Shown here in pieces: positions 26,305 to 34,048 of a DNA stretch of 64,000 nt. The first letter of the stretch is position 1, and every line of letters starts with the position of its first letter. The stretch comes from Methyloligella solikamskensis. Lineage in GTDB: Bacteria; Pseudomonadota; Alphaproteobacteria; Rhizobiales; Methyloligellaceae. The notes under the pieces were generated by a model that saw only the letters and a list, made by a program, of their open reading frames with translations, did no database searches and was not told the origin of the DNA. Both the position numbers and the translations under genes were made by a program. Location: contig NZ_JBHTJO010000001.1 in NCBI RefSeq assembly GCF_042676065.1, positions 1,550,001 to 1,614,000 of the forward strand, read 5' to 3'.

Positions 26305-27557
26305 ACGGGCAGCTCCACATTGACCGTCTTCGAGGCCGCGCCTCCACCGGGCAGGCTGACGGTCAGGCGCGTGCCCCCGCCGGCTCGGTCCTCGATCGAG
26401 AAGCTCCCGTCGAGGCTGCGGGCCCGTTCCTGCATGATGGACAGGCCATGATGGGACTGGGCGTCGCCGGTCGCTGGCTTCGTGCCGATGCCGTTATCGT
26501 CCACCGTGAGATGCACGGCACCGTCGTCCTTCAGGCGCAGCGAGACCCAGCAATAGCTGGCATGGGAATGGCGCACGACATTGCAGAGTGCTTCGCGAAG
26601 GATGAGCAGCAGCTGCATTTCATCGGCGACGGAAAGCTTGCCGGCGGAGAGCCGGTTGTCGAGATCGAAGGCGATGGAGCTGCGCCCTTCGAACTCCTCG
26701 ATGGAATCCTCCAGGGCCTGAGCAAATGTCCGGCCGTGCATGGTCAGCCGGAAGGTCGTGATGAGCTCGCGGAGCTGGACCGATGCGGTGGTCAGCGTGC
26801 TGCGCAGCCTCTCCATGGCCTCGCCGGCCTCGCCCGGCTGCGCTTGGGCCTTATCCAACGCGCCTTCCTTAGCCAAAGCGGCTTGGAGCATGCTCACCTG
26901 GATCTTCATGTAGGCCAGGGACTGGGCGAGGGAATCGTGCAGCTCCCGGGCGATTGCCGCCCGCTCCTCGCTTTGGGCGTTGCGCAGCTTCATGCGGGCG
27001 GAGCGGGCGCTGTAGAGCACGCCGGCCAGATAGTCGCCATATTCGCGGGCCGCGTCGATCATGGCAGGGGAAACATGGCCGGCTTGGCCCGGCAGCCTCA
27101 GCAGGAGAATGCCTCGGCCGCTTCTGCCCTGCTCGAACCCCTGGATGAGGATGGTCGCGTCATCGTCCTCAGGATCTGCGCGGGTGATCGGGGCCGGCCC
27201 CGCGCGCTCCCTGAGAGACAGATCGCGCTGATCGTGAACCAACCGGATCCAGCGGTCGCGGTCCTCCGGCGTGGTCGAGGCGAGAAGGACAAGCTGGCGG
27301 CCGCTTTCGGTGCCGACGAAGATTGCGCCGGCTTCCGCGCCGGATAGCTGAAGGATGTGGTCGAGAACGAGATTGAACGGCTCAGCCGAATCCGGATCGG
27401 CGAGGAGCTGGGTCAGAACCTGATTGAGGAGGCGAATCTCGCCATGTGCGGCCGGCCGTGGCGGGGCGGCCTCCGGCGCCGGAGATTGCCGTTCCGGCGG
27501 GTCGACCCTGGACCGGTCGGCCCGCGTCGCCAGCCTGGCGCCACGGTCGGCGGTCAT
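26301..27557 (-). CDS. Cytoplasmic NarX-like sensor histidine kinase
   Basis: About 418 aa without membrane segments. A GAF-like sensory region (about 45-190) leads to a HisKA_3 dimerisation domain with the phospho-acceptor His in ARELHDSLAQSL. The ATPase domain has the N-box in LREALCNVVRHSHA and DDNGIG, and ends with GGGTRLTVSLP. This is the architecture of the C-terminal half of NarX/LiaS kinases. The signal is unknown; a soluble GAF sensor suggests a cytoplasmic cue. I use the ATG at 27557, preceded by GAGGGAGAGG. It is partnered with the overlapping regulator gene. Confidence 0.92.
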   Translation of the reverse strand: MTADRGARLATRADRSRVDPPERQSPAPEAAPPRPAAHGEIRLLNQVLTQLLADPDSAEPFNLVLDHILQLSGAEAGAIFVGTESGRQLVLLASTTPEDRDRWIRLVHDQRDLSLRERAGPAPITRADPEDDDATILIQGFEQGRSGRGILLLRLPGQAGHVSPAMIDAAREYGDYLAGVLYSARSARMKLRNAQSEERAAIARELHDSLAQSLAYMKIQVSMLQAALAKEGALDKAQAQPGEAGEAMERLRSTLTTASVQLRELITTFRLTMHGRTFAQALEDSIEEFEGRSSIAFDLDNRLSAGKLSVADEMQLLLILREALCNVVRHSHASYCWVSLRLKDDGAVHLTVDDNGIGTKPATGDAQSHHGLSIMQERARSLDGSFSIEDRAGGGTRLTVSLPGGGAASKTVNVELPV

Positions 27558-27751
27558 TTGAGCCTCTCCCTCATAACCGAACACCTCCCACCTGCAATTC
27601 CGGTCGCCGCAGCGAAAGTCACATCCGGAAAAGCCGTGGTCCCGTAGAGGTTTATCTCAATACCAGAAACGCGAGCGGGCATTGGCTCAGTCTACTGATC
27701 TTTGCAGGAATAGCATTGAATCATTCGCATCAACAGTGCCGGGGTCACTGG

Positions 27752-28330
27752 CTAGAGGGGCGGATGAGCCCGGCTTTCTGACCAGACCGGCTCGAAGCCG
27801 ACGATCTCGGTGTCGGCATCCAGATTGGGGTTGAAGAGAAAGTTGTGCCACCAGGTGGCTTCGCGCAGCGGATCGGACCGATCGAGCTTGCGGACGTTGC
27901 AGCTGAGATCGAAGCGCCGCGAATAGGCCTGGAACGTGAGCACGCATTGGCGCGCTTCACGCAACCGCGCCAAGCCGGGCGAATCCGGCTGGAAGGTCGC
28001 CGTGAGGAGGCCTGCGAACTCTTCGGGCTTCTGATAATAATTTGCGGAGAAGAAGGTCAGCGCCTGCTCGCGGCGCTGGGCCGGGTCCATGGTCTTGCGC
28101 GCCATATGCATCAGCTCCGGCGTGACAGATGCTTCGGGCTTGCGTGGCATGACTGTGATGACGTGACCGAGCGGCTCATCCGCGCCCGCCGGGGTGACCA
28201 GCGGCATGATGGCGTCGTCGGGGCGGCCGCCGTTCTCCCGCATGACAATCTGCCGGACCCGGCATTGCCAGCGCTGGAAGGCATTCTTGAGCGGATTCTC
28301 GAACAGCTCTGATTGGGCTTGTGCCGACAC
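27752..28330 (-). CDS. Conserved-looking protein of unknown function (orf192)
   Basis: I do not recognise a family. The predicted 192-aa protein is soluble, with no signal peptide or membrane segment. It has a helical N-terminal half (NAFQRWQCRVRQIVMRENGGRPDDAIMPLV) and an Arg-, Trp- and Phe-rich C-terminal half (YSRRFDLSCNVRKLD, ATWWHNFLFNPN). The frame stays open upstream, but GTG at 28330 has GGGAG seven bases before it, which decides the start. It lies 92 bases after the APC permease stop on the same strand, with a hairpin between. Linkage suggests a role with the permease or amine pathway, but that is inference. Confidence 0.7.
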   Translation of the reverse strand: MSAQAQSELFENPLKNAFQRWQCRVRQIVMRENGGRPDDAIMPLVTPAGADEPLGHVITVMPRKPEASVTPELMHMARKTMDPAQRREQALTFFSANYYQKPEEFAGLLTATFQPDSPGLARLREARQCVLTFQAYSRRFDLSCNVRKLDRSDPLREATWWHNFLFNPNLDADTEIVGFEPVWSESRAHPPL

Positions 28331-28370
28331 ACTCAAACTCCCTTTTTCACATCTCCCTCGAACGAAGGGT

Positions 28371-28399
28371 GCGCTCCCCCGCAAATCGCGGAGGAGCGC
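28371..28399 (-). terminator. Intercistronic hairpin between permease and orf192
   Basis: GCGCTCC-C-CCGC, loop AAATC, GCGG-A-GGAGCGC forms an 11-bp stem with one mismatch. There is no T-run, so it may stabilise the upstream message rather than end it. Confidence 0.45.
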
Positions 28400-28422
28400 C
28401 GTCTTGAATCGGCCTTTTCGGC

Positions 28423-30045
28423 CTAGAGATGGAATATCTGGTTGGCGGCGATCACCAACCCGATACCCGTGGCCAGAGCGACGTAAGGCCAAATGCCCGC
28501 GCGACGGACGGTCAGGTCGCGAGAACTCATATGCAGATCGTCGAGCATTTCCTTCGGGAAATGACCGCCATCCTGAATGTAATGGCGGTATGCGAAGATC
28601 GGCACGATGAGCGCCGCGGCGATCACGCCGGACATCAGCGTGCCCTCGCCCCACACATTGGCACCCGCGCCCAGCAGCACCGCATTGACGAAGCTGAAGA
28701 ACACGGCGGCGACCATGATCGGGGTCGGGCACCTCCACGGCCGGGGCGTCTCGGCGCTATCGATCCGATGGATCCAGCCTGCATGCAGGTTCAGGAAGTT
28801 GAAGATCAGATAGCAGCAGTTGGAGACGGCCAGGACGAACAGATAGTCCGACATCATCAGCAGACAGAGGTTGAAGCCTAGATCCGTCCACATCGCATGG
28901 GTCGGCGCGCCGTGATGGTTCACATGGTTCAGATAGCGCGGCAGCCAGCCGTCCACCGAGCCCTGATAGAGAGTCCGGGAGGAGCCGGCCATGGACGTCA
29001 TCACCGCCAGCAGCAATGCCATGATCAGCATGACCACCATGAGCGAGAAGACCACGGAACCGCCGCCGACCATGTGCGCCATGGCGCCCGCGACGGCAGA
29101 GCCGTCGACGATGCCCGGTTCCAGCATGCCCTCAACGCCGAGCACGCCCTGGAAGGTCAGCGGAACCAGCGTGTAGACCAGAATGCAGAGCAGACCGGCC
29201 GATAGGATGGCCTTGCTGGTGTCCGAGCCGGGATTGCGGAACTCCGACGTGTAGCAAATCGCGGTCTCGAAGGCGTAGGCCGACCAGGCCGCGATGAACA
29301 ACCCGCCGAGGAACAGCGTCCAACCGGAGATGTCCCAGGTTCCTTCCGTCACCGCGCCGTCAGCCGTGAAGGCGAGCGGCTTCAGAGGGAACAGGTTGCT
29401 CGCAAGCACGTCGCCCGTCAGCAGCGGCACGATGCCGACAATGAGGAGCGGAATCACCACCGCGAGACCGACGACCATCTGGAAACGGGCAGCCCGCAGA
29501 ACGCCGCCGTGCTGGACGGCGAAGACGCAGAGCAGGATCAGAGCACCGATGACGAAGGTGGAGTCGATCCGGACCGTGAGCCCCTCCTTCAGCGCGTCGA
29601 GGCTGAAGAGGGTGATCTTCCAGGTCCGCAATGCCGATTCCGGGTCGAAGAAGACGTTCAGAATATAGCCCGCGGCCAGACCTGCGCCGATCGCGAGAAC
29701 CGGCGTCCAGGCGAGCCAGTTACACCAGACCGAGATCGGTGCGAGCGACTTACCGTAGCGCACCCAGGCGGCTGCGCCGTAGACGGATGCGCCGCCGCTC
29801 TTGCTCGGGAAAAGCCCGGCGATCTCGGCGTAGACGAATGATTGAATAAAGCCGATGCTGACCGACAGAATCCAGACGACCCAGGACGGCGTTCCGACCG
29901 TTCCGGCAATACCACCAATCGAAAAGAGAACGAGCGCGGGCACGCCACTGGCGAGCCAAAACGCACCCTTCCAATCAATCGCTCTATGGAGAGACTCGCT
30001 CTCCACTGGCCCCGCTGCGGAGCCTGCTACCTCTGTTGTCATCAT
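28423..30045 (-). CDS. APC-superfamily amino acid/amine permease
   Basis: Inner-membrane transporter of about 540 aa with 12 or so hydrophobic segments. The first, after DWKGAFWLASGVPALVLFSIGGIAGTVG, has the Gly-rich unwound helix typical of APC carriers. The location next to the gmaS-mgsABC operon suggests uptake of methylamine-derived or other amino compounds, but the substrate cannot be read from the sequence. Two adjoining ATG codons at 30045 and 30042 follow GGGGAGGG. A strong terminator upstream shows it is a separate transcription unit. Its own promoter must lie in 30046-30233, where I see no clear consensus. Confidence 0.88.
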   Translation of the reverse strand: MMTTEVAGSAAGPVESESLHRAIDWKGAFWLASGVPALVLFSIGGIAGTVGTPSWVVWILSVSIGFIQSFVYAEIAGLFPSKSGGASVYGAAAWVRYGKSLAPISVWCNWLAWTPVLAIGAGLAAGYILNVFFDPESALRTWKITLFSLDALKEGLTVRIDSTFVIGALILLCVFAVQHGGVLRAARFQMVVGLAVVIPLLIVGIVPLLTGDVLASNLFPLKPLAFTADGAVTEGTWDISGWTLFLGGLFIAAWSAYAFETAICYTSEFRNPGSDTSKAILSAGLLCILVYTLVPLTFQGVLGVEGMLEPGIVDGSAVAGAMAHMVGGGSVVFSLMVVMLIMALLLAVMTSMAGSSRTLYQGSVDGWLPRYLNHVNHHGAPTHAMWTDLGFNLCLLMMSDYLFVLAVSNCCYLIFNFLNLHAGWIHRIDSAETPRPWRCPTPIMVAAVFFSFVNAVLLGAGANVWGEGTLMSGVIAAALIVPIFAYRHYIQDGGHFPKEMLDDLHMSSRDLTVRRAGIWPYVALATGIGLVIAANQIFHL

Positions 30046-30233
30046 TCCCTCCCCTGGGAAGCAATCGCTACTGTTGCTAGATTTTCGGCGGCAAGCGCTG
30101 CGGGTGCTCCTTTCCTTACGCCGCCTATCCCTCTGTAGCCGCGATCTGCGCACCTCTTCCGCCGTTCGCATGGAAGAAGACGTGCGGGATCACGACGATC
30201 TCTCGCCTGGCTTTTGCCGATTGATTTTTTGGG

Positions 30234-30275
30234 CGAGAAAAAAAGAAAGGCCGGCGCAGAAATATTGCGCCGGCC
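30234..30275 (-). terminator. Strong Rho-independent terminator of the gmaS-mgsABC-orf137 operon
   Basis: A perfect 10-bp stem (GGCCGGCGCA with TGCGCCGGCC, loop of seven) is followed on the minus strand by TTTCTTTTTTTCTCG. It lies about 104 bases past the orf137 stop. The rest of the 333-base gap 30046-30378 shows no gene. Confidence 0.9.
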
Positions 30276-30378
30276 GAATCCCCAATCCCGGCATCGCGCA
30301 GCCCGCTACGCTCCGGAAGATGGAGGGCTTGCCGGGGGGTGCGTAGCGGGCGGCGATGTCCGGTCCGGGAGTGCATGG

Positions 30379-30792
30379 CTAGAACTTCATGTACGCCTTG
30401 CGCAGGGTGACCAGCGGATGCCGGTCGGACATCTGGAACTTGATCAGCAGCTCGCGTGCGATCATGTCCCGGTCCTGCTGGTTGTCAGGAAGATCGATGG
30501 AATCCGGCACCCGGACCCAACCGTTGATGTTCCTGTCGAACACCGCGGGTTTGCCTTCCTCGTAGCCCATATGGATGTCTTCGAGCCAGTTGAGGTCTTC
30601 CCACCCCATCACCTCGATATACTCCTTGAGGAAGGGGGTGAGCCGGTCGTAGTCGGGCACGAGGTTGACGTCGTACCGGTAGCCGATGTGCTGGCCGATT
30701 TCCTTCTCGCGTTCCGATTCGAGGCCCGAGGAGTCTTTCAGAAACTGATCGACGTCCTTGATGTCCGAACCTCTGTATTGTGTTCCCGCCAT
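30379..30792 (-). CDS. Small acidic protein of unknown function, last gene of the mgs operon (orf137)
   Basis: I do not recognise a family. The 137-aa protein is soluble and charged, with many Asp/Glu, Trp and Tyr residues (VMGWEDLNWLEDIHMGYEEG). It has no Cys, signal peptide or membrane segment. AGGAGG overlaps the mgsC stop codon and lies four bases before the ATG, so it is translated with mgsC. A Rho-independent terminator follows it, which makes it a true operon member rather than a neighbour. Plausible roles are an accessory or assembly subunit of the N-methylglutamate synthase, or a small regulator; neither is shown by the sequence. Confidence 0.8.
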   Translation of the reverse strand: MAGTQYRGSDIKDVDQFLKDSSGLESEREKEIGQHIGYRYDVNLVPDYDRLTPFLKEYIEVMGWEDLNWLEDIHMGYEEGKPAVFDRNINGWVRVPDSIDLPDNQQDRDMIARELLIKFQMSDRHPLVTLRKAYMKF

Positions 30793-30801
30793 CGGGTCCT
30801 C

Positions 30802-32166
30802 CTAGAGATGGTGATAGTCTTCGACGCCGACCGTGTAGTCCGTGCCGGCGAGCGGAACGCCCGCAATGGCCGAAGCTTCCATGGTCAGCGCGGCGAGATC
30901 TTCGGGCTCGAGGCTGTGGATGTTGGTCTTGCCGCAAGCGCGGGCGAAGAGCTGTGCCTCGATGGTGAGCGAGTGCAGGAAGTTGTAGACCCGCTCGGCG
31001 GCCGCATCGGGATCGAGGCGCGCGCGCAGCTTGGGATCCTGGGTCGCCACGCCGACCGGGCAGCGCCCGGTATGGCAGTGATAGCAGTGCCCAGCTTCCA
31101 CACCCATTTCCTCGGGGAAGTCGGCTTCCGGGATGTCCTTGTTGCAATTCAAGGCCATCATGGCGGAGTGACCGATGGCGATGGCGTCAGCGCCGAGCGC
31201 GATCGCCTTGGCCACGTCGGCCCCGTTCCGGATACCGCCGGCATAGACCAGGCTGATCTCGCCGCGACGGCCGAGATCGTCGATCGCCCGCCGGGCCTGG
31301 CGGATCGCCGCCATGCCGGGAACGCCGGTGTCCTCGGTCGCAAGATGCGGACCCGCGCCGGTGGAGCCTTCCATGCCATCGATATAGATGGAGTCAGGAT
31401 TACACTTCACCGCCATGCGGACGTCGTCGTAGACGCGCGCCGCACCCAGCTTGAGCTGGATCGGGATCTGCCAGTCGGTGACTTCGCGGATCTCGTTGAT
31501 CTTCAGCGCCAGATCGTCCGGGCCGAGCCAGTCAGGGTGACGGGCGGGGGACCGCTGGTCGATACCGGCCGGCAGCGAGCGCATCTCGGCGACCTGGTCG
31601 GTCACCTTCTGGCCCATCAGATGTCCGCCGAGGCCGACCTTACAGCCCTGCCCGATGAAGAACTCGCAGCCATCCGCCAGCACCAGGTGGTGCGGGTTGA
31701 AGCCGTAGCGGGACTGAATGCACTGATAGAACCACTTGGACGAATAACGCCGCTCGTCCGGGATCATTCCGCCCTCGCCCGAGCAGGTCGCCGTGCCGGC
31801 CATGGTGGCACCGCGGGCCAGCGCCGTCTTTGCCTCGTAGCTCAGCGCACCGAAGCTCATGCCCGTGATGTAGATCGGGATGTCGAGCTCGAGCGGCCGC
31901 TTGGCCCGCGGGCCGATCACCGTCTTGGTATCGCATTTCTCGCGATAGCCCTCGATGACGAAGCGGGTCAGCGTGCCCGGCAGGAAGGTGAGGTCGTCCC
32001 AATGGGGTATCTTCTTGAAGAGCGAGAAGCCCCGCATGCGATACCGGCCGAGCTCAGCCTTGATGTGAATGTCGTCGATGACACGGGGCGGAAAGATAAA
32101 GGAGTCTCCCAACCGGTAGACATCGCGATCCGTCTTGTGCTTCGACGGCACCTTACCGTTCTCCAT
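30802..32166 (-). CDS. mgsC: N-methylglutamate synthase subunit C (FMN, Fe-S glutamate-synthase domain)
   Basis: A 454-aa protein matching the FMN-binding synthase domain of glutamate synthase as a separate polypeptide. The 3Fe-4S ligand cluster CYHCHTGRCPVGVATQ is near residues 359-374. FMN-site segments include GMSFGALSYEA, GEGGM and the YAGGIRNGADVAKA strand. In the methylamine pathway it would bind 2-oxoglutarate and the amine released from gamma-glutamylmethylamide to give N-methylglutamate. It lies 19 bases after mgsB. By fold alone it could serve another split glutamate-synthase-like enzyme (GlxD), but gmaS in the same operon favours MgsC. Confidence 0.9.
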   Translation of the reverse strand: MENGKVPSKHKTDRDVYRLGDSFIFPPRVIDDIHIKAELGRYRMRGFSLFKKIPHWDDLTFLPGTLTRFVIEGYREKCDTKTVIGPRAKRPLELDIPIYITGMSFGALSYEAKTALARGATMAGTATCSGEGGMIPDERRYSSKWFYQCIQSRYGFNPHHLVLADGCEFFIGQGCKVGLGGHLMGQKVTDQVAEMRSLPAGIDQRSPARHPDWLGPDDLALKINEIREVTDWQIPIQLKLGAARVYDDVRMAVKCNPDSIYIDGMEGSTGAGPHLATEDTGVPGMAAIRQARRAIDDLGRRGEISLVYAGGIRNGADVAKAIALGADAIAIGHSAMMALNCNKDIPEADFPEEMGVEAGHCYHCHTGRCPVGVATQDPKLRARLDPDAAAERVYNFLHSLTIEAQLFARACGKTNIHSLEPEDLAALTMEASAIAGVPLAGTDYTVGVEDYHHL

Positions 32167-32185
32167 TTCTTGATCCTTTCCCTGA

Positions 32186-33055
32186 CTAGAGGATGAGCTT
32201 CTTTTCGGACGGCTCGAGGTTGTCGTAGTTCCAGAGCTGCTTGCCGGCGACGATCTTGGTGAAGTGGTCGACGCCTTTTTCGGGAAGCATCTCGTACTGC
32301 GTGAGCTTCCGGGTCAGCCAGGCACGGTCGAGGTCCGTGAGCTCGGTGGGAACGGCGTCCACGCCGAGGGACTGAATGTCACCGCCGACATAGATGGTGC
32401 CGTCGTACATGGAGTCGCCGAGGTTCTTGCCCGCGTTGCCGCAGAAGACCATTCGGCCGCGCTGCATCATGAAGCCCGACAGGGCGCCGGTGTCGCCACC
32501 GACGATGATGCTGCCGCCCTTCATGTCGATGCCGGTCCGGGAACCGACGGAGCCGCGGCAGACCAGATCGCCGCCACGCATTGCGGCGCCGAAGGTGCTG
32601 CCGGCGTTCTTCTCCACGACGATCACGCCCGACATCATGTTTTCGCCGCAGGACCAGCCCACGCGGCCCTGGATGCGGACCATGGGACCGTCGATGAGGC
32701 CCACGCCGAAATAGCCGAGGGAGCCTTCGACGATCAGGTTGAGGCGGCTCAGGATGCCGACGCCAACGGAGTGCTTGCCGCGCGGATTCTTGATGACGAT
32801 GGTGCCGTAGCCCTCCTTCATCAATTCGCGAATCCGCTCGTTGACCTCGGTGGTCATCAGCTTGTCGCTGTCGATCTCCGCTCGTTTGTTGAAGTCGACA
32901 TCGGGAAGCCACGGATAGGTGAAGCGCTCTTCCTCCTCCGGCTTGAACTCGATGAACATCGAGCGTCCGGTGAGCTCTTCCGTGGTCATGCCGAGAGCCT
33001 TGACCCGGTCCTCCTGGGTCATCTCCCGGAGTTCGGTATCGCTTACGCCTGCCAT
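32186..33055 (-). CDS. mgsB: N-methylglutamate synthase subunit B (GXGXG domain)
   Basis: A 289-aa protein corresponding to the C-terminal GXGXG beta-helix domain of glutamate synthase. An N-terminal extension of about 75 residues (TQEDRVKALGMTTEELTGRSMF onward) precedes the right-handed beta-helix. The helix shows repeating turns with GXXGG steps (VGVGIL, YFGVGL, GSIIVGGDTG, MVFCGNAGKNLGDSM). The domain is structural in glutamate synthase. Its start overlaps the mgsA stop by 13 bases, with GAGGTG before the ATG, so the subunits are translationally coupled. GlxC is the alternative name in rhizobial clusters. Confidence 0.88.
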   Translation of the reverse strand: MAGVSDTELREMTQEDRVKALGMTTEELTGRSMFIEFKPEEEERFTYPWLPDVDFNKRAEIDSDKLMTTEVNERIRELMKEGYGTIVIKNPRGKHSVGVGILSRLNLIVEGSLGYFGVGLIDGPMVRIQGRVGWSCGENMMSGVIVVEKNAGSTFGAAMRGGDLVCRGSVGSRTGIDMKGGSIIVGGDTGALSGFMMQRGRMVFCGNAGKNLGDSMYDGTIYVGGDIQSLGVDAVPTELTDLDRAWLTRKLTQYEMLPEKGVDHFTKIVAGKQLWNYDNLEPSEKKLIL

Positions 33056-33987
33056 ACCCGCACCTCCTCATCGTAAGGGTCGTAAGTGTCGATCTCTTGC
33101 GGAAGGATGGCGCGGATCGCGACCTCCTCGGAGGCCATGGCGATCAGGTCGTCGCTTTCGTAGAGAACGAGAGGCTTGGCGGCCATGGTGTCCTTGGCCA
33201 TGCCCAGCTGGTCCTTGGTGGCGACCAGATAGGTGAAGACGCCATCGATCTCGTCGATGGACTCGCGCAAGGAGTCCTCGAGGCTCGCGCCCTCGGCGAG
33301 ATTGTGCGCGGTGTAGACCGCCAGCAGTTCGCTGTCGCAATGGGACATGAACCGGTGGCCCGCGCGCTCCATCTTGCGGCGCATGATCCAGTAATTGGTG
33401 ATCTGGCCGTTATGGACGACGGAAACGTCGTTGTAGGGGAAGGCCCAGTAGGGATGGGCGGAGCGGATATCGACATCGGATTCCGTCGCCATCCGGGTAT
33501 GCCCGATCCCGTGGGAGCCATCGAAGTGGCCGAGCTCGTACTGTTCGGAGACGGTGGTCGCGTCGCCCAGGTCCTTGATGAGCTCCAGGGAGTTGCCCAG
33601 GCTCAGGATCTCGACCTTGTCGACATCCTCGATGTAGCGGGCCAGGTTCTCCATGTCGCCGTCATAGCGGATGATGAAGCGCTGGGCGTAAGGCGTCGCT
33701 TCCTGGCGGTCGCGAACATCCACCCCCTTTTCCTGCATCCGCCGCTCGACTTCCTGGAGACGCTCCTCGACGATCTTCTCGTTCTGGAAGTCCACATGGG
33801 CGTCCATGTCGTCGGAGCGCTCATCGAGCTTCAGGCGCATGATGTACTCGCCCGGATGGGGCGGACCGTAGACCGCGAACCCGGTCGAGTCCGGTCCCCG
33901 GTGTTTCAGCGCCTGCAGCATGGAGGTCATCTCCTTGCCGACATTCGCGACCTTGCCTCGGTGCATGAGGCCGGCGATTCCACACAT
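33043..33987 (-). CDS. mgsA: N-methylglutamate synthase subunit A (class II glutamine amidotransferase domain)
   Basis: A 314-aa Ntn-type amidotransferase. The chain begins MCGIAG, so the Cys next to the initiator Met becomes the catalytic N-terminal nucleophile. SHGIGHTRMATESDV and RSAHPYWAFPYNDVSVVHNGQITN match the glutamine-binding region of glutamate synthase. In this operon it would remove the methylamine group from gamma-glutamylmethylamide and pass it to MgsC. AAGGAGG is found upstream of the ATG at 33987. It follows gmaS by 61 bases and overlaps mgsB. Confidence 0.92.
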   Translation of the reverse strand: MCGIAGLMHRGKVANVGKEMTSMLQALKHRGPDSTGFAVYGPPHPGEYIMRLKLDERSDDMDAHVDFQNEKIVEERLQEVERRMQEKGVDVRDRQEATPYAQRFIIRYDGDMENLARYIEDVDKVEILSLGNSLELIKDLGDATTVSEQYELGHFDGSHGIGHTRMATESDVDIRSAHPYWAFPYNDVSVVHNGQITNYWIMRRKMERAGHRFMSHCDSELLAVYTAHNLAEGASLEDSLRESIDEIDGVFTYLVATKDQLGMAKDTMAAKPLVLYESDDLIAMASEEVAIRAILPQEIDTYDPYDEEVRVWQA

Positions 33988-34048
33988 TTTGGTTTTTCCT
34001 CCTTCGATAGAGTGTTTTGTCGTGGCGGGCCGAGCCCGCTCCTTCGCG

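Noticed and set aside
30802..33987. Split genuine glutamate synthase (GltB) for ammonia assimilation
   Set aside because: The three domains are separate genes in an operon with gmaS, and no GltD-type subunit is present; the methylamine assignment fits better.
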